From Actinomycetota bacterium (lineage in GTDB: Bacteria; Actinomycetota; Acidimicrobiia; Spongiisociales; UBA5794): a stretch of 38,528 bases of DNA. The stretch covers positions 1 to 38,528 of the forward strand of contig JAQCAA010000005.1 in assembly GCA_027728645.1 (NCBI GenBank), written 5' to 3'. The notes beneath the pieces are model-generated. The model was not told where the DNA came from. It worked only from the letters and a program-made list of their open reading frames with translations, and made no database searches. Of the stretch, positions 8,739 through 17,425 are shown piece after piece. Positions within the stretch are counted from its first letter, which is position 1, and every line of letters starts with the position of its first letter. A program made the translations under genes and the position numbers.

Positions 8739-10198
8739 TCTTTGAGAGCTGGATAAAGAGACTTGAATGTCCCGTGAGCGCCCTCGTAGGTTGACTGATC
8801 TGCCGAGGGTTCGACGACTCTGTCGATCTTGACGGCGCCGGCTGCGGCCTGAGCACAATCACTGAATGCGCCGGCTCCGACTGCGGCAAGCATCGCAGCG
8901 CCGTGAGCAGCTCCCTCCGATGTCCCGACAACAGAAATTGGCACACCACTCACATCACTGATTATCTGGACCCACAACGGGCTTGACGAGCCACCGCCCG
9001 ACGCCCGAATCTCTCCTACTGCGCCTGCCTCGCGCATGAGGTCGACCGAGTCCCGCAATCCGAATGCGACACCTTCCAGGACCGCCCGAGCCATATGTGC
9101 AAGCGTGTGTCTGACAGTGAGCCCCACAAAGGCCCCGCGAGCAAGCGGGTCAGGGTGCGGGGTTCGTTCGCCAGAGAGATAGGGGAGGAATATCAGGCCT
9201 TCGCTACCAGCCTCAACGGTGCTGGCCAATTGATCAAGCTCGGCAAACGACGCGTGCGGTGCGAGCGCCTCTCGCAGCCATTTGTAACTCCCGGCAGCCG
9301 ACAGCATTACTCCCATGAGGTGCCACATATCAGGGACCGCGTGGCAGAAGGCATGCAACCTTCCCTCGGGCTCGACCGCAGGATGGTCAGTCGAACCGAA
9401 CACCACGCCGCTGGTCCCGATGCTCATCGCAAGGAGTCCTGGGACTACCGCTCCGACCCCCACCGCATTGGCTGCTTGGTCGCCTGCTCCGCCGAACACT
9501 GGAACCCCTGCGGGGATCCCGGTCGCTTGCGACGCCTCAGCTGACACCCCACCAGTGACGGCGCTTCCCTCGAACGTCTTCGGTAGCCAAGAATGGTCGA
9601 TACCGAGAGCACCGACCACCTCATCCGACCAGTCCCTCGCCGCCAGATCAAAGAGAATCGTCCCAGAGCCTCCGGCCTTGTCAGTTGCGTACTCGCCGGT
9701 GAGCCGCAATCTGACGAAGTCCTTTGGGAGTAGAACATGCCTCGTTTGGTCATACACATCCGGCTCATGGTTTCGAACCCACAGGATCTTTGGCGCCGTG
9801 AAACCGGTGAGCGCATCATTCCCTGTGATCTGAATCAGCCGGTTTCTGCCGACCCTGTCTCGAATCTCGTCGCACTCAGCCTGAGTCCGCTGGTCATTCC
9901 AAAGGATCGCATCCCGAAGAACATTTCCGTCTCCGTCGAGCATGACAAGACCGTGCATCTGCCCTGTCAGGCCGATGCCGACGACATCAGAGGGAGAGAT
10001 GCCACCGGCACCAAAGGCAGAGCCGATAGCCGAAACCGCCCCATCCCACCACAGATCGGGTGATTGCTCGGACCAGAGGGGGTGAGGTGTTTCGAAGCTG
10101 TAGTGCGACCGGCCGACTGAAACGACAGTGCCGACCTCGTCGATGAGGAGAGCCTTTGTCGCAGTTGTGGATGAGTCGATTCCGAGGAAGTACTTCAT
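8708..10198 (-). CDS. xylB: Xylulokinase-like FGGY sugar kinase
   Basis: Phosphorylates D-xylulose (or a related ketose) with ATP, feeding the pentose phosphate pathway. The 496-residue product has the FGGY/ASKHA layout: GIDSSTTATKALLID phosphate loop at the N-terminus, GLTGQMHGLV near residue 80, DALTGFTAPKILW, GGAGDQAANAVG in the second domain and GGGSSSPLWVQIISD near the C-terminus. These match XylB more than glycerol or gluconate kinases. I took ATG 10198, since homology begins at MKYFLGIDSS. No xylose isomerase or sugar transporter is in the window. The only upstream neighbour in the same direction is the damaged gene at 10212-10613. Confidence 0.87.
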   Translation of the reverse strand: MKYFLGIDSSTTATKALLIDEVGTVVSVGRSHYSFETPHPLWSEQSPDLWWDGAVSAIGSAFGAGGISPSDVVGIGLTGQMHGLVMLDGDGNVLRDAILWNDQRTQAECDEIRDRVGRNRLIQITGNDALTGFTAPKILWVRNHEPDVYDQTRHVLLPKDFVRLRLTGEYATDKAGGSGTILFDLAARDWSDEVVGALGIDHSWLPKTFEGSAVTGGVSAEASQATGIPAGVPVFGGAGDQAANAVGVGAVVPGLLAMSIGTSGVVFGSTDHPAVEPEGRLHAFCHAVPDMWHLMGVMLSAAGSYKWLREALAPHASFAELDQLASTVEAGSEGLIFLPYLSGERTPHPDPLARGAFVGLTVRHTLAHMARAVLEGVAFGLRDSVDLMREAGAVGEIRASGGGSSSPLWVQIISDVSGVPISVVGTSEGAAHGAAMLAAVGAGAFSDCAQAAAGAVKIDRVVEPSADQSTYEGAHGTFKSLYPALKDSFHTLAEPG

Positions 10199-10211
10199 TG
10201 TGTAACCATCA

Positions 10212-10613
10212 TCATCCGAGCGCCGACGGATCAGCGCGAAGGCTGGCAAGGGCTTCGCTCACACCGACATCGACAAGGGGTATCAGCGCCCAGACCTCGA
10301 CGTGACGCACGTTTGCTCCACAAGCCAGGTCCACAAGCGGTCCAACACTCTCGAGTTCAATGAAATCCTCGTTCCTGAAGCATTGCATCGACGCGTTCAA
10401 GTCGGTGTAGGTCTGCTCATCATCGTGGATTGGCGACCACTTGACGAACAGCTCTCCCTCAAATTCGTATGCAACCCACCCTCGCCGGTTGGCCATCCCA
10501 ATCTTCGTCTTGGCCTGTCTCACGGAGGCGCTAATTGTGATCATTTCGAGTGCGAAGTCAAACTCCGGCTCGGAAAGAGTTGTGTACGGCCACACCACCA
10601 CGCTGCGATTCGG
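10212..10613 (-). pseudogene. 3' remnant of an epimerase-like gene upstream of xylB
   Basis: About 134 codons on the minus strand, ending 13 bases before xylB, look like the C-terminal half of a real protein. It runs from [17 protein letters not shown] through [19 protein letters not shown] to [13 protein letters not shown] and an HVEVWAL strand. From memory this resembles aldose-epimerase-fold or DUF4380-like proteins found beside sugar kinases; the assignment is tentative. Upstream of about 10613 the same frame stays open to 11237, but there it reads antisense to the dppD ATPase gene and has no protein-like character. The 5' half is therefore lost or displaced. Confidence 0.55.
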
Positions 10614-10623
10614 GAGGACGGAA

Positions 10624-10739
10624 TCCCCGCTCCCCACCTCGTGTTCTTCCCAGGCCTTGCGATCATGATCACAGTCCTTGGGTTCAACCTCATGGGCGAC
10701 GGCCTGCGCGACGCCCTCGACCCGACCCTGAATCGATGA
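10624..10739 (+). pseudogene. dppC: 3' remnant of a dipeptide/oligopeptide permease gene (dppC-like)
   Basis: The last 30 or so codons before dppD read [18 protein letters not shown], then [13 protein letters not shown], the very characteristic C-terminus of DppC/OppC permeases. Upstream of about 10624 this similarity stops, and the DNA instead belongs to the opposite-strand remnant 10212-10613. The rest of the permease, its partner dppB and a binding protein are absent here. The fragment stops 13 bases before dppD, as expected for the original operon order. A 145-codon ORF in the track spans the junction but is a chimera. Confidence 0.78.
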
Positions 10740-10752
10740 CTGGGACCAGACG

Positions 10753-11856
10753 ATGACGAAGAAGAACGACTCAAGCGATCCCGTGTCAACCCTTGAACCT
10801 CCCATCATCGATGGCTCGGAGTATCTCCTTGAGATCAAGGATCTCAAGACGCACTTCGATACCAGAGATGGCGTCGTGAAAGCGGTTGATGGCGTGTCCC
10901 TGACGCTGAAGCGAGGTGAAGTGCTCGGTATCGTCGGCGAGTCTGGCTGCGGCAAGTCTGTGACATCGCTTTCCGTCATGGGTCTCATCCCACACCCAGG
11001 CGAGGTCGTTGCGGGCGAGATCCTTTTCAACGGTCGGGACATCGCGAAGATGGGCGTCGAGGACATTCGCAAGCTGCGAGGCGAACACATTTCGATGATC
11101 TTCCAGCAGCCAGGCAGCGCACTCAACCCTGTGCAGCGCGCCGGTGTCCAGATCAAAGAGGTATTCCAGCTCCATAGGGATTGGGACAAGGACATCGAAG
11201 ACGAAAAGGTCATCGAGATGCTCTCCAAGGTTGGCATACCCGATCCCGAGTCAAGGGCAAGGGCCTACCCCCACGAGCTCTCTGGAGGCATGGCTCAACG
11301 GGTAATGATTGCCATGGCACTTGCATGTGAGCCTGAGCTCCTCATCGCGGACGAGCCAACAACAGCACTCGACGTGACCATCCAGGCACAGATCCTCGAT
11401 CTGATGCGGGACCTCAAGTCGACCTCGAACACCGCGGTTCTCCTTATCACCCACGATCTGGGCGTTGTCGCGGAAATGGCTGACAGGGTCGCGGTCATGT
11501 ACGCAGGCGAGATCGTCGAAGAGACAGACGTACGAACCCTGTTCAGGACCCCGAAGCACCCCTACACCGGAGGTTTGATCGCCTCGATACCGGTACTCGG
11601 ATCGATCGTCGACACGCTCGAAACGATCCCAGGGGTGGTGCCGAGCCTCATCGATCTTCCGCCCGGTTGCAGGTTCGCTTCTCGTTGCGTTGCACGTCTT
11701 CAGCACGAGCTTGAGATCTGCACCAGGGAGATTCCGGATCTCGTGGAGATCGCGAAAGGCCACTCCGTCCGCTGCTTCCTCTATTCCGAAGGCGATGCAG
11801 ACATCTTCAAGAGGAACGACGGCGCCGCAGAAGATCCGGAGACCACCAATGAGTGA
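10753..11856 (+). CDS. dppD: Oligopeptide/dipeptide ABC transporter ATPase, DppD/OppD type
   Basis: One of the two ATPases of a peptide importer. The 367-residue protein has Walker A GESGCGKS (62-69), [12 protein letters not shown]-loop, signature LSGGMAQR, Walker [13 protein letters not shown] and the H-loop ITHD. It ends with the oligopeptide/dipeptide-specific C-terminal module, including [15 protein letters not shown] and a conserved Cys pair (CTREIPDL...RCFL). It overlaps dppF by eight bases. Both permeases are missing apart from a dppC tail, so the pair may now work with permeases encoded elsewhere or be stranded. A family-5 binding protein is encoded 4.6 kb downstream on the other strand. 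Confidence 0.93.
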   Translation: MTKKNDSSDPVSTLEPPIIDGSEYLLEIKDLKTHFDTRDGVVKAVDGVSLTLKRGEVLGIVGESGCGKSVTSLSVMGLIPHPGEVVAGEILFNGRDIAKMGVEDIRKLRGEHISMIFQQPGSALNPVQRAGVQIKEVFQLHRDWDKDIEDEKVIEMLSKVGIPDPESRARAYPHELSGGMAQRVMIAMALACEPELLIADEPTTALDVTIQAQILDLMRDLKSTSNTAVLLITHDLGVVAEMADRVAVMYAGEIVEETDVRTLFRTPKHPYTGGLIASIPVLGSIVDTLETIPGVVPSLIDLPPGCRFASRCVARLQHELEICTREIPDLVEIAKGHSVRCFLYSEGDADIFKRNDGAAEDPETTNE

Positions 11857-12859
11857 GCGCCCACTCGTTCAGATGTCGAACCTCGTCAAAGAGTTCCCCG
11901 TCACGGGCGGCATCTTCCAACGCCAGATCGCCACGGTAAACGCGGTCGCAGGCGTTGATCTCTCTATCAACCGGGGAGAAACCGTCGGCCTCGTCGGCGA
12001 GTCCGGATGCGGGAAGTCAACCCTCGGGAGAATGCTCGTCCGATTGCTCGAACCGACTTCTGGCACCATCGTGTTCGACGGAGAGGACATCACCCACATC
12101 AAAGGGAAGAAGCTGAAGCCGTTTCGCAGGCGTGCCCAGATCATTTTTCAGGACCCGTACTCCTCACTCGACCCGCGCACCCAGGTCGGCAACTCGATCG
12201 CCGAAGGCCTCAAGCTCCACGGCGTGAGCAATTCCGATGAACGACAGGAGCGGGTCACCAAGATGCTCGAACTGGTGGGGCTCGAGGGCCATCACGCCGG
12301 CCGCTTTCCCCACGAGTTTTCCGGCGGACAACGGCAGCGGATCGGACTTGCCAGAGCCCTCGTCCTTGAGCCAGATTTTGTCGTCGCTGATGAGCCTGTG
12401 TCCGCTCTTGACGTCTCGGTGCAGGCCCAGGTCCTCAACCTTCTCAAGGAACTGCAGTCGGAACTCAACCTGACGCTCCTCTTCGTGGCCCACAACCTTG
12501 CCGTGGTCGAACATATCTCGGACCGGGTCGCCGTGATGTACCTCGGACGGATCGCAGAAATCACCGACAGAGAGAGCTTGTACCGAAACCCTCTCCACCC
12601 CTACACCGAGGCTCTACTGTCAGCCATACCGATCCCAGACCCCGATCGCCCGAGGAACCGCACGATCCTTCAAGGCGAGGTTCCATCCCCGATCGATCCA
12701 CCGAGCGGATGCTTCTTCCACCCAAGATGCCCAATCGCTGTCAAAGGACTGTGCGACGTCGAAGTTCCGTCGCTCCAGCAATCAGAGACAAGCGCCGACC
12801 ACCTTGCCTCATGCCATGTGCGTACGGGAAGCTACAAGCACCAGGACAGCTCGAAGTAG
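11849..12859 (+). CDS. dppF: Oligopeptide/dipeptide ABC transporter ATPase, DppF/OppF type
   Basis: Second ATPase of the peptide importer. Walker A is GESGCGKS (50-57), followed by the Q-loop IFQDPYSSLDPR, signature FSGGQRQR, Walker B FVVADEPVSALD, H-loop VAHN, and the C-terminal HPYTEALL and GCFFHPRC motifs, all typical of DppF/OppF. The start ATG at 11849 lies inside the end of dppD, with GGAG nearby; the longer ORF in the track begins within dppD and is not real. At 336 residues it has normal length. The operon ends here; a tatC-like remnant on the other strand follows. Confidence 0.93.
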   Translation: MSERPLVQMSNLVKEFPVTGGIFQRQIATVNAVAGVDLSINRGETVGLVGESGCGKSTLGRMLVRLLEPTSGTIVFDGEDITHIKGKKLKPFRRRAQIIFQDPYSSLDPRTQVGNSIAEGLKLHGVSNSDERQERVTKMLELVGLEGHHAGRFPHEFSGGQRQRIGLARALVLEPDFVVADEPVSALDVSVQAQVLNLLKELQSELNLTLLFVAHNLAVVEHISDRVAVMYLGRIAEITDRESLYRNPLHPYTEALLSAIPIPDPDRPRNRTILQGEVPSPIDPPSGCFFHPRCPIAVKGLCDVEVPSLQQSETSADHLASCHVRTGSYKHQDSSK

Positions 12860-12908
12860 CGGTCCGACTCCGGGTCACGGAGAGCTTCCCAGCAACCCGT
12901 GAACGTAG

Positions 12909-13058
12909 CTACTTCCGAAGGGTAAACAGGGTCGCCAGGATGGCCAGTTCGAAGACGACGTAGAGCGGCAAAGCGAGCATCATCAGGGTGAGTGGATTTC
13001 CCGAACCACCACCGCTCCCCCCGGCAACGTTCACGATCACGATGGCAAGGTATCTCGA
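12909..13058 (-). pseudogene. tatC-like 3' fragment
   Basis: The minus strand encodes about 49 residues that look like the end of TatC, the twin-arginine translocase core: RYLAIVIVNVAG, then GNPLTLMMLALPLYVVFELAIL and a stop. TatC normally has a TP-containing turn before that last helix; here the turn is GGSGGGSGN. Upstream in this frame there is no start codon and no earlier TatC helix before the neighbouring lipoprotein stop at 13109. I read it as a stranded 3' end from a rearrangement. It is short, so the family call is only moderate. Confidence 0.5.
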
Positions 13059-13108
13059 TTCCGGCTCTGATCCATGGCTGTATGCGATACTTCGCTTGAC
13101 AGCAGCTG

Positions 13109-13924
13109 TCAGACGATTGCGCTCAAGGCGGTTAGCGCTCCGGCCACTTGGGCCCTCGCGTCAGTCAGATTTCCGGCCGCCAGTCGCTCACGATTGGCGG
13201 CTTGTGTCGCGGCCGCCTGGTCGGATCCATCCACCCCCCGAGACTTGAGCCTTGCCTCGGCTCTCGCATCAACTGCAGAGCGAGATGTTTGGAGCGCTGT
13301 AATTACGTTGCGGATGGTCTCAGCAGACATTTGGTCCGGGGCAGCTGCCTCGGCGCGATACAGGCTGTTGGTCGCCTTGTCCGTCCGGTCGCTGAGTTGT
13401 GCCCATGTCGCAGCGAGGGAGGTGCCTGCCGATGCGCTGGGGTCTGGAATTCCCTCGAATAAGGCATTGCCTCGCCACACGGCGAGGTCATCTGTAAGAC
13501 TGTCATACAACCAGCGAGCCTGGCTATATCCCTCTCGAGTGTGGTCCTTCCACGTGACGACTGGTGCAGCGGCCGCTGGTAACGGTGTGCTCTTCCGGGA
13601 TCGACCCATCAGCCAGCCGATCACAAGGAACAAAAGCAACACACCCAACCCAATCCAAATAGCTTCGGCTGGCAAACCCTCGCCTTCGGACTCCGCAGGC
13701 TCTTCGGTGCTGGGGGGAGCTGTGCTGGGGGGAGCGGTGCTGGTGGGTTCTGGTGCCTCGGTCGGATCAGGAGATGGTGCTGTCGTCTCTGGCAGGTCGA
13801 CGGTGGATGTCGTTACGCCGGGTTCGCCCGGTTCCCCTGGCGGTTCTATGCCTTGGCACGCGGCGAGCACCATGGTGAGGACCACGGCGAGCAGGACGAA
13901 GCTGAGCAATTTGACGTGTTTCAT
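13109..13924 (-). CDS. Predicted lipoprotein with Pro/Thr-rich linker and one membrane helix
   Basis: Unrecognised 271-residue protein. It opens with a signal peptide and lipobox (VLTMVLAAC, cysteine at residue 23). A Pro/Thr/Ser/Glu-rich segment of about 60 residues follows (PPSTAPPSTEEP), then a membrane helix (AIWIGLGVLLLFLVIGWLMG) and a basic RSRKS stop-transfer. The C-terminal 150 residues are soluble and Ala-rich, with a WKDHTREGYSQARWLYDSL stretch and likely helices. Lipid anchor plus helix would put the linker outside and the C-terminal domain in the cytoplasm. The IS30 element ends only nine bases upstream of the ATG, so the native promoter has been displaced. Confidence 0.75.
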   Translation of the reverse strand: MKHVKLLSFVLLAVVLTMVLAACQGIEPPGEPGEPGVTTSTVDLPETTAPSPDPTEAPEPTSTAPPSTAPPSTEEPAESEGEGLPAEAIWIGLGVLLLFLVIGWLMGRSRKSTPLPAAAAPVVTWKDHTREGYSQARWLYDSLTDDLAVWRGNALFEGIPDPSASAGTSLAATWAQLSDRTDKATNSLYRAEAAAPDQMSAETIRNVITALQTSRSAVDARAEARLKSRGVDGSDQAAATQAANRERLAAGNLTDARAQVAGALTALSAIV

Positions 13925-13933
13925 TTGCGATGT

Positions 13934-15126
13934 CAGGGGGTCATTGCAACACTTCGGCGAGTTTGTCTGATGGTGTCATGTCTCGGAGGGTCTGTCGAGG
14001 GCGTGTGTTGAGCGAGTAGGCGGCCTGGTCGAGGACGTGTTGGGTGTGTTTGGATAGGTCGGTGCCTTTCGGGAAGTACTGACGCAGAAGCCCGTTGGTG
14101 TTCTCGTTCGATCCTCGTTGCCACGGCGACTTCGGGTCACAGAAGTACACTTGGACACCGGTATCGATCGTGAATGTGGCGTGCTGGGCCATCTCTTTGC
14201 CCTGGTCCCATGTCAAGGATTGCCACAGATGCTCAGGGAGTTTCTTGACTGTGGCGGTGAGGGCGACCCGTACGGACTCTGCCGTGGTGTCAGGAACGTG
14301 GAACAGCATCACATATCGGGTCTGGCGTTCCACGAGCGTCCCGATAGCCGAGTTCCGTGTCCCGATGATGAGGTCGCCTTCCCAATGGCCCGGAACAGCA
14401 CGGTCCTCGACCTCGGCAGGCCGCTGCGAGATCATGACCATGTCACGGATCTGGCCCTTTGTTGACTTCGGTCTGCCCTGGGGGCGGCGCACAGCCCTCC
14501 CGGTGCGTAGAGAACGCCACAGTTCGGTACGCAGCGCACCTCTGCCCTGAACAAACAAGGATTGGTAGATCGTTTCGTGTGACACCCGCATCTCCTCATC
14601 GTCAGGATATGCATGCACCAGCCACCGCGAGATCTGACCCGGCGACCACCAAAACAACAGTTTCTCCTCAACCGCTTCCCGCAAACGAGGACACTCGGCG
14701 AGTTTCCCCGACTTGGGACGTTTCGCCCTCATCCTTGATGCCCGATGCGCCACTGTGGCCCGATACTTCACAAGGCCACCATTGACCTTGACCTCACGAG
14801 ACACCGTCGAGGGTGCCCTCCCCAACCGACGGGCAATGGAACGCAACGACTCGTTGCGCGCCAGCCCTCTCGAGATCTCCTCCCGATCAGCCACAGACAA
14901 CCGCAGATCACACCACTCCCGAGACGGCCCAGGCCGCCTCCAACCACCAGACAACAGATGAGCCCTGACCGTCGACGGCGACCGGCCCAGATGGCGGCCT
15001 ATCGACCGCTGCGACTCACCAGCCTCCCACCGATCCCACAACTCTTCCCGCTCAACACCAGACAACCGTCCCATCGCGCACCTCCATCGAGACAAGTCTC
15101 GTCCAAGGTGTTGCAACGACCCCGTG
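13934..15126 (-). mobile_element. IS30-family insertion sequence
   Basis: Imperfect terminal inverted repeats bound the element: CAGGGGGTCATTGCAACACT at the left end, and CACGGGGTCGTTGCAACACC at the right end read on the minus strand. It is about 1.19 kb, holds one intact transposase gene, and its stop codon lies inside the left repeat, which is common in compact IS elements. I could not find a convincing 2-4 base target duplication, so the exact ends are uncertain by a few bases. It is inserted immediately in front of the lipoprotein gene. Confidence 0.85.
13941..15074 (-). CDS. IS30-family transposase
   Basis: DDE transposase of 377 residues that moves the surrounding element. Two N-terminal helix-turn-helix units are visible: GESQRSIGRHLGRSPSTVRA and NESLRSIARRLGRAPSTVSR. 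The catalytic core has the first Asp in GHWEGDLIIG, the second in LTWDQGKEMAQH and the Glu in RGSNENTNGLLRQYFPKG, the family hallmark. Start ATG 15074 (MGRLSGVEREELW) is preferred over the longer track ORF, which would run through the right inverted repeat. No frameshift or internal stop is visible, so it may be active. Confidence 0.93.
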   Translation of the reverse strand: MGRLSGVEREELWDRWEAGESQRSIGRHLGRSPSTVRAHLLSGGWRRPGPSREWCDLRLSVADREEISRGLARNESLRSIARRLGRAPSTVSREVKVNGGLVKYRATVAHRASRMRAKRPKSGKLAECPRLREAVEEKLLFWWSPGQISRWLVHAYPDDEEMRVSHETIYQSLFVQGRGALRTELWRSLRTGRAVRRPQGRPKSTKGQIRDMVMISQRPAEVEDRAVPGHWEGDLIIGTRNSAIGTLVERQTRYVMLFHVPDTTAESVRVALTATVKKLPEHLWQSLTWDQGKEMAQHATFTIDTGVQVYFCDPKSPWQRGSNENTNGLLRQYFPKGTDLSKHTQHVLDQAAYSLNTRPRQTLRDMTPSDKLAEVLQ

Positions 15127-15281
15127 AAATCACCGGCATTATGCGCACCTGCCTCGACAGGCCGTACGTCAGACATGCTGGCGATCCTGCGACTCTGCGC
15201 GCTACGTGAAATCGACGCTCGACCAACAACGCGACCAACAATTTTGCCCGATATCGGCTGTTCGAGAAGTACTCAACGAGA

Positions 15282-15306
15282 GAAACCCTTGCGAAGCAAG
15301 GGTTTC
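15282..15306 (-). terminator. Hairpin terminator behind tRNA-Arg
   Basis: GAAACCCTTGC (15282-15292), loop GAA, GCAAGGGTTTC (15296-15306) is a perfect 11-base-pair hairpin. It begins two bases after the CCA end of the minus-strand tRNA-Arg gene. The T-tract after it is weak (TCTCGTT on the minus strand), but position and strength fit a tRNA terminator. The remaining DNA back to the IS30 end (15127-15281) holds nothing I recognise. Confidence 0.7.
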
Positions 15307-15308
15307 CG

Positions 15309-15386
15309 TGGCACGCCCGGAGGGACTCGAACCCCCAACCTCCTGATCCGTAATCAGACGCTCTATCCAAATTGAGCTACGGGCGC
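15309..15386 (-). tRNA. tRNA-Arg(ACG), CCA encoded
   Basis: The minus strand folds as a full cloverleaf: acceptor GCGCCCG with CGGGCGT, D-arm GCTC/GAGC, anticodon stem TCTGA/TCAGG around TTACGGA (anticodon ACG), T-arm GGGGG/CCCTC with TTCGAGT, discriminator G and encoded CCA. The A at position 34 is the substrate for TadA, whose gene is also in this window. A TACAAT box lies 13 bases upstream of the 5' end as a possible -10. An 11-base-pair hairpin follows. Confidence 0.95.
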
Positions 15387-15532
15387 ATGGTGAACCGGCA
15401 TTGTACTGCTACCAGACCGAAGTCGGCTATGGATCTGGTTTGTGGCACTCAACGCGAGCGCGGAACGAATCGCTTCGTTTCTCTCCGGACCACGATGGGA
15501 ATAGGCTACGCCAAAATCATGTAGGAGGAGTC

Positions 15533-17200
15533 TTGAACGCGGAACTTCAAACACTTGCCGATGAGTATTGGGAGGATCATCTCGCTGCGAACCCCACCGA
15601 GGCGCACATGCTCGGCGACTACCGCTTCATCGACAGATTCGAGCGAGTCGACCGAGCGTCCGAGGACGCCGAAATCGCAACGCTGCGAGGCATCGGCGAG
15701 CGGGCACGGGCGATCGACGCATCCTCCCTCTCTTCTGGAGACCGCTCAACGCTGGAGACCTTGTTGTACCAAACATCAACAAAGGCCGCCGTTCTCGAAA
15801 CTCGACAGCAGGAGTTCGGGCTCGACCCGATCTTCGGCCCACAGGCCGCTATGCATGTCGTCGTTCCCCAGTTGACAATAGATACAGCCGAACACGCCGA
15901 AGCGATGATCGACAAGTACATCGCGTTTGCTTCTGTTTTTGATCAGTCAATCGAGCGCCTCCGCGAAGGCCTGGCATCCAACAGGGTGAACGCCGACTTC
16001 GCTGTGACTTCGGTCCTTGCACAACTCGATGAATGGCTGGCGACGCCACTTGACGAAGATTCGCTGCTCAAAGCCACACTCCCAGAAGGCTTCACAAGCG
16101 AAGAGACCTCCGAATGGCAAGAGAAGATCAAGGCGACGCTTACCGACCATGTTCGTCCTGCCCTCGGTCGGTACCGAGACTTCATTGCAAACGATGTTGC
16201 ACCACGAGCGAGACCAGACGAACAGGCGGGCCTCTTCGGACTTCCCGACGGCGACCTTGTGTACTCACGACTGATTGAGCGATACACCACATTCCCGATG
16301 CAGGCTGGCGAGATTCATCAGGTCGGTCTTGAACAGGTAGCTCGACTTGCTGACGAGTACAGGGAACTCGGGCCCGATGCGCTTGGAACCTCGAATCTGG
16401 ACGAGATATTCGCCATCCTGCGTACAGACAAGAGCATTACACATACCTCGGGGGCCGAGATCATCGAAGTCTGTGAGGTGGCGTTCGAGCGTGCGAGGGC
16501 AGAGATGGGCAACTGGTTCGGCAGACTCCCGGTAAGCGACTGTGTCGTCAGAGAGACATCGCACGGGGCAATTGCGTTCTACTTCCCACCCGCTGACGAT
16601 GGATCTCGCCCTGGGACGTTCTTCATGAACACATCCGATCCCACCGCATGGGGCCACGCTGAGGTGGAAGGCACAGCGTTTCACGAGGGAATCCCGGGTC
16701 ATCACCTTCAGATCGCCATCGTTCAAGAAATGGCAGATGCACTCCCAGAGTTCCGAAGGAGCGAATTCATCTCTGCGTACGGCGAGGGATGGGCTCTCTA
16801 CACAGAGCGACTGTCACGCGAGATGGGTTTGTACTCGGGACCTCTCGCGCTGGTTGGGATGCTCCAGGGCGACTCAATGCGGGCGTGCCGTCTGGTGGTC
16901 GATACGGGTATGCATGCGCTCGGCTGGAGTCGCCAACAAGGCATTGACTACATGGTCAATAATTCTCCGATGTCGATGCAACAGGTGGTCGGCGAGATCG
17001 ACCGATACCTCTCGTTTCCAGGTCAGGCACTCTCCTACATGGTCGGTCGCCTCGAAATTGACCGGTTGCGGACCGAAGCTCGAGCCGCACTGGGTGACCG
17101 ATTCGACATCAAGCAGTTCCACGACGCCATTCTTGGCTCCGGATCCGTTCCCCTCGGAGAGCTGAATCGCATTGTCAACGAGTGGGTCGCTGCCTCATAG
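15533..17200 (+). CDS. DUF885 family protein (predicted zinc metallopeptidase)
   Basis: Belongs to the DUF885 family of probable zinc peptidases; substrate unknown. The 555-residue protein has the key motif HEGIPGHH (starting at about residue 384), with the downstream glutamate in AYGEGWALYTERL. Other conserved family features are FYFPPADDGSRPGTFFMNTSD and the C-terminal FPGQALSYMVGRLEI. I chose the TTG at 15533, because AGGAGG ends five bases before it and homology-like sequence (ELQTLADEYWEDHL) starts at once; the track's upstream ATG covers what looks like non-coding leader. No signal peptide is visible, so a cytoplasmic role is likely. The gene is transcribed away from tRNA-Arg. Confidence 0.88.
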   Translation: MNAELQTLADEYWEDHLAANPTEAHMLGDYRFIDRFERVDRASEDAEIATLRGIGERARAIDASSLSSGDRSTLETLLYQTSTKAAVLETRQQEFGLDPIFGPQAAMHVVVPQLTIDTAEHAEAMIDKYIAFASVFDQSIERLREGLASNRVNADFAVTSVLAQLDEWLATPLDEDSLLKATLPEGFTSEETSEWQEKIKATLTDHVRPALGRYRDFIANDVAPRARPDEQAGLFGLPDGDLVYSRLIERYTTFPMQAGEIHQVGLEQVARLADEYRELGPDALGTSNLDEIFAILRTDKSITHTSGAEIIEVCEVAFERARAEMGNWFGRLPVSDCVVRETSHGAIAFYFPPADDGSRPGTFFMNTSDPTAWGHAEVEGTAFHEGIPGHHLQIAIVQEMADALPEFRRSEFISAYGEGWALYTERLSREMGLYSGPLALVGMLQGDSMRACRLVVDTGMHALGWSRQQGIDYMVNNSPMSMQQVVGEIDRYLSFPGQALSYMVGRLEIDRLRTEARAALGDRFDIKQFHDAILGSGSVPLGELNRIVNEWVAAS

Positions 17201-17252
17201 AAGAAGCGGAGCCCGACGCAAGTCGAGGACCGGCGAGGGTCCTCGATTGCTG

Positions 17253-17344
<92 letters not shown>

Positions 17345-17425
17345 AAGTCTCGGCAGGATATCAGGGGAACTGGCTAGGCAGCTCTGGGTCGCTACATGGC
17401 GCAAGCCTGTCAATGCGTCGGCCAC

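Noticed and set aside
10302-10739. 145-codon plus-strand ORF as a whole gene
   Set aside because: Chimera: only the last 30 or so codons are the dppC tail; the rest is antisense to another gene remnant.
10212-11237. 341-codon minus-strand ORF
   Set aside because: Upstream of about 10620 it is antisense to the dppD ATPase gene. Only its C-terminal part is protein-like; that part is reported separately.
13074-13970. 298-codon plus-strand ORF
   Set aside because: Antisense to the lipoprotein gene, which has a clear signal peptide and lipobox.
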